Assembly: GCF_000255115.2 (NCBI RefSeq) | Contig: NC_018068.1 | Location: 3,567,977-3,631,976, forward strand | Direction of reading: 5' to 3' | Length of the DNA stretch: 64,000 bases | Source of the DNA: Desulfosporosinus acidiphilus SJ4 | Lineage (GTDB): Bacteria > Bacillota > Desulfitobacteriia > Desulfitobacteriales > Desulfitobacteriaceae | Part shown: positions 50,984-59,745 of the stretch, piece after piece | Numbering within the stretch: position 1 is the first letter of the stretch | Layout: each line of letters begins with the position of its first letter | Notes under the pieces: generated by a model | Told to the model about the DNA's origin: nothing | The model's database searches: none | Seen by the model: only the letters and a program-made list of their open reading frames with translations | Position numbers and translations under genes: made by a program

Positions 50984-53407
50984 CTATAGTTTCTCTCCCC
51001 ATATTGTAATAGTTTTTAAAAGTGTTTTTTGAAAATTTAAAGCTTGTTCATACCGCCGTTTACTGTAGCGATAACGAACTGAAGCTTCAAGCTCTAATTT
51101 ACCTTCCACCGGTACCAACTCCAGGGAAACTTTCGCGCATCCGCCAAGACAGCGGACAAGTCCTAATTCCTCAAAGACCTTCAGAGCTGTCCTCCAATCC
51201 TGCTCTTTTTCAGAGGTAAGCCGAACCTCAAAGGGTGATCGTTCAGACGCTAAATTCCTAAGTTCACGATAAACTTGAATAAGTTCCTCACGGGTTAAAT
51301 AATTGCATTGTTTACGAATCTTCTCCTCTTGAACTTCTCGGCTGCCAAGCAAGGCTAACTGAGAGATCCCCAAACCTGCAAATTTTTCTATTCCTGCCTC
51401 AAAATCATCTTCGGAGAGCGGCAGTCCAAGGATTAAGCCCAAACCCTCAGTCTGTCTAAATCCGCCTGGATGAGGACTTGGAGGATTCATTGCCTCAGAT
51501 CGGAAATAGTCTCTAAACAACGTATCATCCCAAGGTTGTAATCGCAACTCATTTTGCGTCGTATCCCAAACCCAAATTCTTTTTTTATCTTCTGAATCCC
51601 ACTGGTTAGGAAATAATTGATGCCCGTTTAACCAGACAATCTCATAACCTTCCTGGGCCACAGCAATTTCTTGCCAAACCTTATTGTTCTTATCATCTTT
51701 GCTGATCCAGTCCGCTTGTGGTTGTATATCTTTAATCATCAATTGAACTTTATCTTTACCCTGAAATGTATTCCAGTCTAAACTAAAGGCCGTATCCAGC
51801 CTTGAGGTATTTACGAGTTCCTTTAACCGGTCACCGATTCGAAAAGCAATCCCCTCAAGTTCACCATGAGTTCCAAACTGAAATTTTAAATGGTTCCTTT
51901 CTTTGCCCACAGCATTCAAGGAATACATTGGAATCCCTTGAATCGCCAGGGTCGGACCGGAATTGCCGAAACCAAAAGGCCCCAATTGTTCAAGTTCATG
52001 AAGCAATCCTGCGGTCACTTCTTCCATGGAAATCTTGCGATCGATCGTTAAAATTTCTTGAAATAGTGATTCCTCAAAGGCCTCTGCTTGCTGATTAAGT
52101 CCTTCCCTCAGCCGCGGGATATTTTCTGTAAGAAGGGAAAACCCAGCAGCAGCGGTATGGCCCCCATACTTTATTAAAAAACTATCCTGTGTTTTTAATT
52201 GTTCCAACACCGGATAACCCGGAACTCCTCGAGCCGACCCTTTGGCTTCATTTCCTTCTTCCGAAATCATAAACACCGGACGATAATAACGTTCCACTAA
52301 GCGAGAAGCTACAATCCCGATAACCCCATGATGCCAGTGGTTTGCAGAAAGAACAATGACTCTGGGCAGAGGACCCTGCTCGATTAGGGAAATCGCTTCT
52401 GCTAAAATTTCCTGTTCCGTATCCTGCCTTGAACGATTTTCCTTCGTCAGCAAACGCGCCAGTTCTACGGCTCTGGCTGAATCTTCGGTGATGAGTAGTT
52501 CTAAACCCTCTCGTGCACTATCCATACGGCCCGCTGCATTGATTCTTGGTGCCACCATAAATCCGATTTGGCCGGCCTTAAGAGGTTTGTTCTTGAGACC
52601 GCATTCTTCAAGGAGAGCATCGAAGCCTGGGTGGCAAGTTTTTTCCATCTGCCGAAGACCATAATCAACCAAAACCCGATTTTCTCCGACCAATGGAACT
52701 AAATCAGCAATGGTCCCCAGGGCCACCAGATCGAGCAAATTAATTTCTATCTGGAAATCACTGCTGCCATTCCCTAAAGACTGAATAAGTGCTTGGGCTA
52801 ATTTAAAGGCCACACCCACACCGGCCAGATCTCGAAAGGGATACCCCGAACCGCCAATTTTAGGATTTAATAGGGCAAAAGCTTCCGGCAAAAGCTCAGG
52901 CGGTTCATGATGATCGGTAATAATGATGTCAATACCCAGTTCACGAGCAATGGCCGTCTCGGAAACAGCCGTTACTCCACAGTCAACGGTAATAATCACT
53001 TTAACATTTGCCTTCGCGGCTCGTCTGACTGCCTCTTCATTCAGCCCGTATCCCTCGTCTTGCCGGTGAGGAATATAGGCTACAGCTTGAAAGCCAAGAT
53101 CAGTCAGTACCTTATATAATAAAGCAGTACTGGTTACACCATCGACATCGTAGTCTCCGTAGACCAGAACCTTTTCTTGCTTTTCCAAGGCTAAGGTCAG
53201 TCGTTGAATAACCCGTTCCATAGGTTGGAAGCAAAAAGGCGAAGCTAAGCTTAAGACCGTTGGATGCAAAAATTCAATAACTTCCTTAGGTTCCCGAAGC
53301 TTCCTTTGCACAAGAATATCTGAAACGATGGTAGAGATACCAAGAGATTCGCTGATTCCTTTAGAGATTTGTTCCGGCGTTGATTGCAGTGCCCAAATAC
53401 GTTTCAC
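50984..53407 (-). CDS. recJ: Single-stranded-DNA-specific exonuclease RecJ
   Basis: 807 residues. DHH domain with VLVYGDYDVDGVTSTALLYK and IITDHHEPPELLP, RINAAGRMDSA, DHHA1 domain with KYGGHTAAAGFSL, then an OB fold. The C-terminal 240 residues extend beyond the core (WVWDTTQNELRLQPWDDTLF onward) as in other clostridial RecJ proteins. Degrades 5' single strands in recombination and mismatch repair. Confidence 0.95.
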   Translation of the reverse strand: MKRIWALQSTPEQISKGISESLGISTIVSDILVQRKLREPKEVIEFLHPTVLSLASPFCFQPMERVIQRLTLALEKQEKVLVYGDYDVDGVTSTALLYKVLTDLGFQAVAYIPHRQDEGYGLNEEAVRRAAKANVKVIITVDCGVTAVSETAIARELGIDIIITDHHEPPELLPEAFALLNPKIGGSGYPFRDLAGVGVAFKLAQALIQSLGNGSSDFQIEINLLDLVALGTIADLVPLVGENRVLVDYGLRQMEKTCHPGFDALLEECGLKNKPLKAGQIGFMVAPRINAAGRMDSAREGLELLITEDSARAVELARLLTKENRSRQDTEQEILAEAISLIEQGPLPRVIVLSANHWHHGVIGIVASRLVERYYRPVFMISEEGNEAKGSARGVPGYPVLEQLKTQDSFLIKYGGHTAAAGFSLLTENIPRLREGLNQQAEAFEESLFQEILTIDRKISMEEVTAGLLHELEQLGPFGFGNSGPTLAIQGIPMYSLNAVGKERNHLKFQFGTHGELEGIAFRIGDRLKELVNTSRLDTAFSLDWNTFQGKDKVQLMIKDIQPQADWISKDDKNNKVWQEIAVAQEGYEIVWLNGHQLFPNQWDSEDKKRIWVWDTTQNELRLQPWDDTLFRDYFRSEAMNPPSPHPGGFRQTEGLGLILGLPLSEDDFEAGIEKFAGLGISQLALLGSREVQEEKIRKQCNYLTREELIQVYRELRNLASERSPFEVRLTSEKEQDWRTALKVFEELGLVRCLGGCAKVSLELVPVEGKLELEASVRYRYSKRRYEQALNFQKTLLKTITIWGEKL

Positions 53408-53487
53408 AGTATACCCCCTAGACTATCATTATAAGCTAGAAGAAAAACTACAGCAACCATTGTCGAAATATGATCTCTCAGTAATCC

Positions 53488-54459
53488 TTATTCTCTGCTG
53501 TCCAAACTATGGACTTGGTCTTTTGACCTCTGACAACTCTCACATCTAAGATTTCCACCATCCTCAACAGGACATTCCGCTCCAAGGCTATTGCATGGCT
53601 CGACATGAATAAGTATATGAGTTCCCTGAAGTTTCTGATTGATTTCAGCTTCTATGCGATCACACAAGTCATGAACCTCAACTACGGGAGTATATTTAGC
53701 AACCACTAAATGCAAATCGACATGTCTTTCTGACCCAGCCCTTCGAGTTCTTAATTTGTGAAACTCCACAAATTCGTCTTCATGAAGCTTCAGCACTTCG
53801 TTTATGATCTCCAGCTCTTGCTCCGGCAAGCTGACATCCACGAGCGGGGCAAATGCTTCTCGCGTCAAAGCAAAGGAAGCTTTAATAATCAAAAGCGCAA
53901 CTCCAATTGCCACAATAGGATCCAAGATCAGCCAGCCCGTTATTTTAATCAATAACAGGCCGCAGAAAACACCCAATGAGGTGTACACATCCGTTCGCAA
54001 ATGGAGAGAATCCGCTTCCAAGGCGATCGAATCGGTTTGTTTAGCTACTTTCATTAACTTGGAAGATACATAAAAATTGATGAGTGCTGAGGAACCCATA
54101 ATCAAAAGACCTATTTCTAAATTTTCAACAGCAGTATCGCTGCCCGCTAAAATGTCTGAGGCTTTCTGCACTGCTTCAACAATAATCATAATTGCAGCCA
54201 CAAAAATTAAAACAGCCTCAATCGTACCTGAAACATTTTCAATTTTTCCATGTCCATAAGCATGATCGGAATCGGCAGGTTTCTCAGATTGCTTCACGGC
54301 AAAAAGTGCAATAAGTGCCGCAATCAGATCAATTCCCGAATGAATCCCGTCGGACAAAATACTTATGGAACCACCTAGCAAGCCAATTACAACTTTCGCC
54401 AGCGTTAAAAACGTATTTGAAGCAACCGATAAACTCGCCACTTGAGTTTTTTCATTCAA
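53488..54459 (-). CDS. Cation diffusion facilitator (metal efflux)
   Basis: 323 residues. Six membrane segments; metal-site helices ISILSDGIHSGIDLIAALIA and LVDVSLP-flanking region, plus DHAYGHGKIENVSG between helices 2 and 3, all as in CDF exporters of Zn, Fe or Mn. A cytoplasmic ferredoxin-like domain follows (about 210-295). Unusual is a C-terminal tail with three Cys (GAECPVEDGGNLRCESCQRS), which could bind metal and sense its level. Metal specificity is not readable by eye. Confidence 0.9.
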   Translation of the reverse strand: MNEKTQVASLSVASNTFLTLAKVVIGLLGGSISILSDGIHSGIDLIAALIALFAVKQSEKPADSDHAYGHGKIENVSGTIEAVLIFVAAIMIIVEAVQKASDILAGSDTAVENLEIGLLIMGSSALINFYVSSKLMKVAKQTDSIALEADSLHLRTDVYTSLGVFCGLLLIKITGWLILDPIVAIGVALLIIKASFALTREAFAPLVDVSLPEQELEIINEVLKLHEDEFVEFHKLRTRRAGSERHVDLHLVVAKYTPVVEVHDLCDRIEAEINQKLQGTHILIHVEPCNSLGAECPVEDGGNLRCESCQRSKDQVHSLDSRE

Positions 54460-54660
54460 TTATAATCTCCCCCCTTTAAAGAACCCTCGCCATCGATCTC
54501 TTCTCTCCATCCCCATAGATCTCCAGTGAGAGTATCGCACTTGTTTGGTTTCAGAGACACTCAACCAACCATACTGCAGGAATATGCGTAAAGAGTTGCA
54601 GTGTGGCGATAAGCTCGTCCGCTTATCATCTTCGCCGGCGGCCGCCCAGTATTCTGACAC
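54460..54660. repeat. Non-coding stretch with second dispersed repeat, copy 2
   Basis: GAGAGTATC (54528-54536), TTCAGAGACACTC (54550-54562) and CCAAcCATACTGCAGGAATA occur in the same order as near 42472-42520, with a 13-base insertion between the first two blocks. No gene is supported here. Confidence 0.45.
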
Positions 54661-54668
54661 TATAAAAA

Positions 54669-54696
54669 TGGGACTTCTTTATCAAAAGAAGTCCCA
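54669..54696. terminator. Hairpin terminator between the CDF gene and the membrane-protein gene
   Basis: Perfect 12-bp stem TGGGACTTCTTT/AAAGAAGTCCCA with a four-base loop. It lies downstream of the membrane-protein gene at 54806 on the minus strand. Confidence 0.75.
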
Positions 54697-54805
54697 CGGA
54701 TTTCTCCGCTGCCCCAAATTTTGGGCCCAGCAAATGCCTGACAATTTCAGTATATGACAAAGATATCAAATTGTGCAACTTATAGCAAGATTTTTATTGG
54801 ATTTT

Positions 54806-55366
54806 CTAGAGTGTCATAATATTTCCAAAGATAATTCCCCCGATACAAAGGATTATGCGAAAAATCGCGGGAGCAAAACTCCATAGTAAATTTCTATTGC
54901 TGTTCTTTGGGATTAGGCCCATTCCGATCACAAGAATCCATAAAATAATTGCCGCCACAGGGGTCATAAATGCTCCAAAAAAAATTAGTCCAACCAATCC
55001 TCCAACTAAGCCGCTGACAATATGGGTTTTGCCGGCAATTTTCCCCAGAACAAACTGTGAGAGGATGCCAAAAGCACCACCAATAAATAAAGGGATTTCC
55101 CAATGCCAAAATTGTGGCCCTAAGGAATGAAATCCCCAATTTAATATCGAAAGGACTGCCATAGCAGCTATGGTTCCTCTTATCCCTCCAAAGAAAATTA
55201 CTCCTCCGGAAACTAGGAGCAATATTTCAAATGCCACTAATTGTAAAAATCCCAACAACTCTCGCCCCCGATTTTCTTTAATGTTATTATGGCCCAATAA
55301 TATCCAATCTAATCCAGAGGAAAAGCGTGTAAGGGGGATGGTCCTTTTGACACACTTTTGCGGCAC
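54806..55366 (-). CDS. Small Gly-rich multi-pass membrane protein
   Basis: Up to 186 residues with five to six membrane segments and repeated Gly pairs (VSGGVIFFGGIRGTIAAM, IFIGGAFG-like, GLVGGLVGLIFFGAF). No family is recognised with confidence; it recalls DUF456-type proteins. The start is unsure: the frame opens with GTG at 55366, but the first 35 residues are polar and lack a ribosome site, and TTG codons near 55258 could be the real start. Confidence 0.6.
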   Translation of the reverse strand: MPQKCVKRTIPLTRFSSGLDWILLGHNNIKENRGRELLGFLQLVAFEILLLVSGGVIFFGGIRGTIAAMAVLSILNWGFHSLGPQFWHWEIPLFIGGAFGILSQFVLGKIAGKTHIVSGLVGGLVGLIFFGAFMTPVAAIILWILVIGMGLIPKNSNRNLLWSFAPAIFRIILCIGGIIFGNIMTL

Positions 55367-55372
55367 ATAGCG

Positions 55373-55402
55373 AAAGGGGGTAACGGCTGCGTTACCCCCT
55401 TT
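55373..55402. terminator. Terminator after the small hydrophobic peptide genes
   Basis: Perfect 13-bp stem AAAGGGGGTAACG/CGTTACCCCCTTT with a four-base loop and A/T-rich ends; the next upstream gene stop is at 55440. Confidence 0.85.
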
Positions 55403-55439
55403 TCTCGGTTAATTATTGTGATCCTTATCTATCTAAATC

Positions 55440-55529
55440 TTAGAAGATGACTCCTAAAGCAATTAAGATCAACACAGCTATAGCGATAATTCCAACCCCT
55501 ACACAGCTGCCAAAACCATATCCGTACAT
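55440..55529 (-). CDS. YjcZ-like sporulation-type micropeptide, type A copy 2
   Basis: 29 residues: MYGYGFGSCVGVG, then one membrane helix IIAIAVLILIALGVIF ending at the stop. The Tyr-Gly head and short C-terminal helix match the YjcZ-type small proteins annotated in spore formers. GGGGTGATTTA precedes the ATG. It is the last of four tandem genes and closely resembles the 55718 gene. Confidence 0.8.
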   Translation of the reverse strand: MYGYGFGSCVGVGIIAIAVLILIALGVIF

Positions 55530-55553
55530 TAAATCACCCCCGAACTAGTTTAC

Positions 55554-55667
55554 TTAGAATACAATACCTAAAGCGATAAGCAAAAGAATGATCACAACAA
55601 CGATTCCAATTCCTGCACCAAAACCAACACCTGTTCCACAACCTACTCCAGCTGCTCCGAAAGCCAT
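55554..55667 (-). CDS. YjcZ-like sporulation-type micropeptide, type B copy 2
   Basis: 37 residues: MAFGAAGVGCGTGVGFGAG, then helix IGIVVVIILLLIALGIVF. GGAGG lies eight bases before the ATG. It shares MAFGA and the helix with the 55888 gene (type B). Confidence 0.82.
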   Translation of the reverse strand: MAFGAAGVGCGTGVGFGAGIGIVVVIILLLIALGIVF

Positions 55668-55717
55668 CGAAATTTCCTCCTTAAAATCTATAGTTTATCT
55701 ATCCCCTAAAGGTTGAT

Positions 55718-55852
55718 TTAGAATATAACACCCAGTGCGATAAGAATAAGAATTGCGATTGCGATAATTCCTACTCCAACTCCACGGCCTACTCCCACTG
55801 GGGCAACAGGCGCACAACATCCGGCTCCGTATCCTACACCATATCCGTACAT
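55718..55852 (-). CDS. YjcZ-like sporulation-type micropeptide, type A copy 1
   Basis: 44 residues: MYGYGVGYGAGCCAPVAPVG, VGRGVGVG, then helix IIAIAILILIALGVIF. TAGGAGG lies nine bases before the ATG. Same head and helix as the 55440 gene with a longer Gly/Pro/Cys segment. Confidence 0.83.
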   Translation of the reverse strand: MYGYGVGYGAGCCAPVAPVGVGRGVGVGIIAIAILILIALGVIF

Positions 55853-55887
55853 AACTTTAACCTCCTAATTCCATTCGAAGAAAATTA

Positions 55888-56013
55888 TTAAAATACGATA
55901 CCCATTGCGATTAAGAGAAGAATAATCACTACTACAACAGCAATTCCTGGCAAGAAATTGGGTGTGCAAACTACTCCATCAACACCGTTAACAGGACCTG
56001 CTCCGAAAGCCAT
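55888..56013 (-). CDS. YjcZ-like sporulation-type micropeptide, type B copy 1
   Basis: 41 residues: MAFGAGPVNGVDGVVCTPNF, LPG, then helix IAVVVVIILLLIAMGIVF. A strong TAGGAGGTAA site precedes the ATG. First gene of the tandem set. The 263 bases upstream to the deacetylase gene hold that gene's terminator and no other feature I can support. Confidence 0.82.
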   Translation of the reverse strand: MAFGAGPVNGVDGVVCTPNFLPGIAVVVVIILLLIAMGIVF

Positions 56014-56233
56014 ATCAATTACCTCCTATTTGAAACATTATTTTCGGGCTCACTTTAATTTATGTTAGAGGTTCAAAAATGTTAATATTTTACTCTAAAT
56101 CCTTATTCGTCCATAATGGTTTTTTTAAACCCGGTTGGATACAGTCTCTTCCAGCCGATCCCGGGCAGCAGAAGTTAGCTCCTTATACTGCAGAAAAGGT
56201 ACCGCTTTGTGGCAGAGAGGTCCGTTCTACTAC

Positions 56234-56269
56234 AAAAAAATACTCACCGCCTTACGGCAAAGAGTATTT
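56234..56269 (-). terminator. Terminator after the polysaccharide deacetylase gene
   Basis: Stem AAATACTC/GAGTATTT (56238-56245, 56262-56269) with inner GCC/GGC pairing, then seven T on the minus strand. Confidence 0.8.
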
Positions 56270-56276
56270 CTATCGT

Positions 56277-57149
56277 TTAATAATTAGGATGTTGAATACG
56301 CCGGATAAACTCCTTCATTCCCATATTCGAATAACAAAATACCCTATGAACATGATAAGCATCTCTATGAGAATCAGCCCATCCCCGAAGGGTTGTAAAA
56401 GCCATGCGAAACCCAGCCTTTTTCACAGCTTGAACAACTTTATCATTAAAATCTCCATAAGGATAAGCAAAATAGTCCACAGAACGGCCTAAACCCTTTT
56501 CTAAAGTATTCTTAGAATTTATCAGTTCGCTTAAAAGAGGCGAAGGGGCCAATTTAGTCAAATAGGAATGATTTTGCGTATGGTCCGAGATGTCCCAGCC
56601 ATTTGCAGACAGCTCTTTGAGCTGCGGCCATGTTAAAAAACCCTTTTCGCCAATACATCCCGATATCATAAAAACAGTTGCCACATAACCGTATTTTTTT
56701 AGAATTGGAAACGCTGTTTGATAATTATCGGCATATCCATCATCAAACGTTAAGAGAAAAGGCTTCTGGGGCAGCACCCCATTATGATATATGGATTCAT
56801 ATAATTGAGTAGGGGTGATGGAATGATACCCATGACTGGATAAATAGGCAATTTGCTCTTCAAATTGCTCTGGCGGCATTCGTATTTCATTGTTTGCCTC
56901 TTGCATAATGGAATGATAATAAAGAACAGGTACCTCGGGGGGAAACTTCTCAGCATTCGTATCATTTGAAGTTGAGGGCAAATTATGTGATGGTTTTATG
57001 TCAGAATTAAGAGTCGGAGAAGCAGGCACTTGCACTTTCTGGTTGTTAGATATTGACCTTTGATAGGTGCAGCCGGCAAGAACAAGGGTCAGGCTTATTA
57101 ACATCGTCAGCTTAATGATTTTCGCCAACATCTTATCTTCAGTCACCAC
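56277..57149 (-). CDS. Polysaccharide deacetylase lipoprotein
   Basis: Up to 290 residues. Signal peptide with lipobox LVLAGC, a polar linker (about 30-70), then a NodB-type domain: PVLYYHSIM, PFLLTFDDGYADNYQTAFPI (catalytic Asp-Asp), ISDHTQNHSYLTK (metal His residues, HxxxxH type), YFAYPYGDFND. Such enzymes remove acetyl groups from peptidoglycan or other surface glycans. The start is either GTG 57149 or the ATG at 57131; neither has a well-spaced ribosome site. Confidence 0.88.
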   Translation of the reverse strand: MVTEDKMLAKIIKLTMLISLTLVLAGCTYQRSISNNQKVQVPASPTLNSDIKPSHNLPSTSNDTNAEKFPPEVPVLYYHSIMQEANNEIRMPPEQFEEQIAYLSSHGYHSITPTQLYESIYHNGVLPQKPFLLTFDDGYADNYQTAFPILKKYGYVATVFMISGCIGEKGFLTWPQLKELSANGWDISDHTQNHSYLTKLAPSPLLSELINSKNTLEKGLGRSVDYFAYPYGDFNDKVVQAVKKAGFRMAFTTLRGWADSHRDAYHVHRVFCYSNMGMKEFIRRIQHPNY

Positions 57150-57209
57150 CTTACATTCATCCTATATTTTACCATATATTCCTTGCTTTTAAAAACCTGT
57201 CAATCTCTG

Positions 57210-57269
57210 AAGAAACCTTGGCTGACGCCCACGAAGATATTGTCTTCGCATGTATTATCATCCTTACAG
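57210..57269 (-). repeat. Dispersed terminator-associated repeat, copy D
   Basis: AAGAAACCTTGGCTGACGCC, CACGAAGATATTGTCTTCGC, TGTATTATCATCCTTACAG: a diverged copy of the family, between the secDF terminator and the deacetylase gene. Confidence 0.65.
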
Positions 57270-57330
57270 AAATTCTTTTCGCAGGTGTTTAGCCCCAGAG
57301 GCAGACGACTGCCAGGTTGCATTGATAAAG

Positions 57331-57375
57331 AAAGGCGTTGTCACTCCACTATAGTAGTGAAATGACAACGCCTTT
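57331..57375 (-). terminator. Terminator of the secD-secF operon
   Basis: Perfect 13-bp stem AAAGGCGTTGTCA/TGACAACGCCTTT with extra pairing of the inner CACT/AGTG segments; minus-strand tail CTTTAT. Confidence 0.8.
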
Positions 57376-57444
57376 GGGTATTTTGCCCCGCTTTTGGTTT
57401 TCTGAGTTAAGTTTTTACACAACCCCGCTCTTTAAAGGATCTAA

Positions 57445-58389
57445 TTAGGCACGAACAGCTTTACCGCCTTTTGTTGGCTTTTTCATACGAGTTTTAATTT
57501 CTACGAGAATTTGACTGGCATTAAATATGGAGGAATACGCTCCACTGAATACCCCGATAAGCATAGCAAGCGAAAAGACTTTCGTTGATTCTCCACCTAA
57601 AATAAATACTGAGAACAAGGCAATTAAGACGGTTACAACCGTATTAACGGAACGACGCATTGTTTGCCATACGGACTTATCAACCATATCCTCATAGCTG
57701 TCGCCGCGTCTCATTCTTGTCTCGTTTTCACGAATCCGGTCGAAGATAACCACCGTATCATTAATGGAATATCCGAAAATGGTTAGGACTGCTGCCACGA
57801 ACGTAGAATCGATTTGCCATTGGAACAGAGAAAACAGACCGACAACTACTAAAACATCATGCAGCAAGGCAATAATCCCTGAGATGGCAAAAACAAACTG
57901 AAATCTGAAAGAGATATAGGCTATCATTAAACCCATGGCAATAAGTAAGGACCAAAAGGCATTGCGGGTAAGTTCTTGTCCCATGGCCGGTCCAACCTCA
58001 TCTACTTGCAACGTCTTTTTATCATAATCCGCTACCTTCTTCTGCAAAGCCGTCATTAATTGAGTTTGCTTCTCTTGTTGAAGGGCTTCTGTTCTAATCA
58101 GAACTGATTTATTTCCATTAGATAATTGAACTTCACCGCTCAGTCCGACAGATTTCATAGTATCGGTTACTGCACTTTGAGTCACAGCTTTAGTAAAGTT
58201 TGCTTCAATCATCGTTCCGCCCTTGAAATCAATGCCCAAATTTAGCCCGTGAATAAAGAGGGAAATGATTCCCGGGATAATAACTAACAGCGAAAGGGCA
58301 AACCACCAATAACGTTTTTTAACGATATTAAAATAGAGCGGATGTATTTTTTGAACTTCTTCATAAGTTGCCGGATGTCCTTTTTCCAT
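57445..58389 (-). CDS. secF: Protein translocase subunit SecF
   Basis: 314 residues, six membrane helices of the RND type: GLNLGIDFKGGTMIEANF, DEVGPAMGQELTRNAFW, ALLHDVLVVVGLFSLFQ, TIFGYSINDTVVIFDRIREN and TVLIALFSVFILGG. With SecD it uses the proton gradient to pull secreted proteins. Its ATG overlaps the secD stop by one base. Confidence 0.97.
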   Translation of the reverse strand: MEKGHPATYEEVQKIHPLYFNIVKKRYWWFALSLLVIIPGIISLFIHGLNLGIDFKGGTMIEANFTKAVTQSAVTDTMKSVGLSGEVQLSNGNKSVLIRTEALQQEKQTQLMTALQKKVADYDKKTLQVDEVGPAMGQELTRNAFWSLLIAMGLMIAYISFRFQFVFAISGIIALLHDVLVVVGLFSLFQWQIDSTFVAAVLTIFGYSINDTVVIFDRIRENETRMRRGDSYEDMVDKSVWQTMRRSVNTVVTVLIALFSVFILGGESTKVFSLAMLIGVFSGAYSSIFNASQILVEIKTRMKKPTKGGKAVRA

Positions 58390-59633
58390 TATACATCCCT
58401 CCTAATGCCAAACCATGCCGTATTTAATTTTGCGCTTATCCCTACAATTAAACGTAAGACTAAACGTGTAAAGGTAAGTGCTGTAAACAAACTGGCAACA
58501 ATACCAACTCCCAAAGTCAAGGCAAATCCTTTAATGGTCCCCGTACCAAAATAATATAAAGTTAAAGCAGCTATCAACGTTGTAACGTGAGCATCAATAA
58601 CTGTGATAAAGGCACGGCTAAAACCTGATTCAACACCTGCTCGCAAGGATTTTCCGGCTCGAACTTCTTCTTTGATTCTTTCGTAAATAATAATATTGAA
58701 ATCCACTGCCATCCCTATAGAAAGGATGAATCCGGCTATTCCCGGAAGAGTAAGTACCACTCGGAACATCCAGAAAACCCATAATACAATGAGGCCATAG
58801 ACAACTAATGAGAAATCAGCGACAACTCCCGGCAAACGATAAAAGACAAGCATAAATAAGAAAATAAAGATTAAACCATAAATCCCTGCCTGAATACTTT
58901 TATGTAGAGAGTCAATCCCCAAGGAAGCTCCTACCTGATGTTTTTCAGTAATCGACATGCTGACAGGCAAAGAACCTGAACGCATCAAAACTGCATCATT
59001 GGCAGCGGCTTGAAGAGTTGCATAACCGGTAATTTCAGCCTGTCCATTGGTAATCGGAACGTTAACAGTTGGATTCGTTAATAACTTGTCATCGAGATAA
59101 ATTCCGATCCTTTGACCGATATATTTTGTCGTTAAATCAGCGAATTTTTTGGCACCGTCCGATGAGAAGGTTAAATTAACTACATACCCTCCAGCACCCG
59201 TGGTACTTTGGTCCTGACCCGCTTTAGCATCGGTAAGTTCAGCCCCCTGTAAAACCACGTTACCTTTAGGATCTTTAAAGGTTAGCTGAGCCGTAGTTTT
59301 CAGGACGTTAACTGCCTGATCGGGATCGGAAACCCCCGCTAAGTCCAGGACTATACGTTTATTGTTGTAATCTGTTTGGATAATCGGTTCGGATACCCCT
59401 AGGTCGTTAACCCGTTTAGAGATAATCGCCTTTGCCTTATCCATATCATCATTAGTAATTGGTGCCCCACTTTTATTGGGCTGGGCTTGTAAAACCAAGT
59501 GAACTCCACCGCGCAGGTCAAGTCCCAATGGGATACCCTTGGCGGGATCCACAAGAGGTTTTATCGATAGCGCCACTGCTGCCGCTACAACAAGCACCAG
59601 CGTTACGAGTTTGATGATGTTTCCCCGTTTCAT
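58389..59633 (-). CDS. secD: Protein translocase subunit SecD
   Basis: 414 residues: GIPLGLDLRGGVHLVLQA at the N-terminus, the external P1 domain (about 60-240), then the membrane part with RSGSLPVSMSITEKHQVGAS, GIAGFILSIGMAVDFNIIIY and ERIKEEVRAGKSLRAGVESG. SecD and SecF are separate proteins here, unlike the fused SecDF of bacilli. ATG with AGGAGG-like GGGAGG upstream. Confidence 0.97.
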   Translation of the reverse strand: MKRGNIIKLVTLVLVVAAAVALSIKPLVDPAKGIPLGLDLRGGVHLVLQAQPNKSGAPITNDDMDKAKAIISKRVNDLGVSEPIIQTDYNNKRIVLDLAGVSDPDQAVNVLKTTAQLTFKDPKGNVVLQGAELTDAKAGQDQSTTGAGGYVVNLTFSSDGAKKFADLTTKYIGQRIGIYLDDKLLTNPTVNVPITNGQAEITGYATLQAAANDAVLMRSGSLPVSMSITEKHQVGASLGIDSLHKSIQAGIYGLIFIFLFMLVFYRLPGVVADFSLVVYGLIVLWVFWMFRVVLTLPGIAGFILSIGMAVDFNIIIYERIKEEVRAGKSLRAGVESGFSRAFITVIDAHVTTLIAALTLYYFGTGTIKGFALTLGVGIVASLFTALTFTRLVLRLIVGISAKLNTAWFGIRRDV

Positions 59634-59745
59634 CTGCTTTCCTCCCTTTTAGTATGAATGGGACTTGCCCATGCCAATCCTCATTATAAAACCTTCAGGA
59701 TTCCCATGTCAATCTGAGAAAGAACACTGGGATCCCCAGTAAAAA

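Noticed and set aside
54460-54660. 66-codon minus-strand ORF upstream of the cation efflux gene
   Set aside because: Lies wholly within the second repeat family, no homology and no conserved start.
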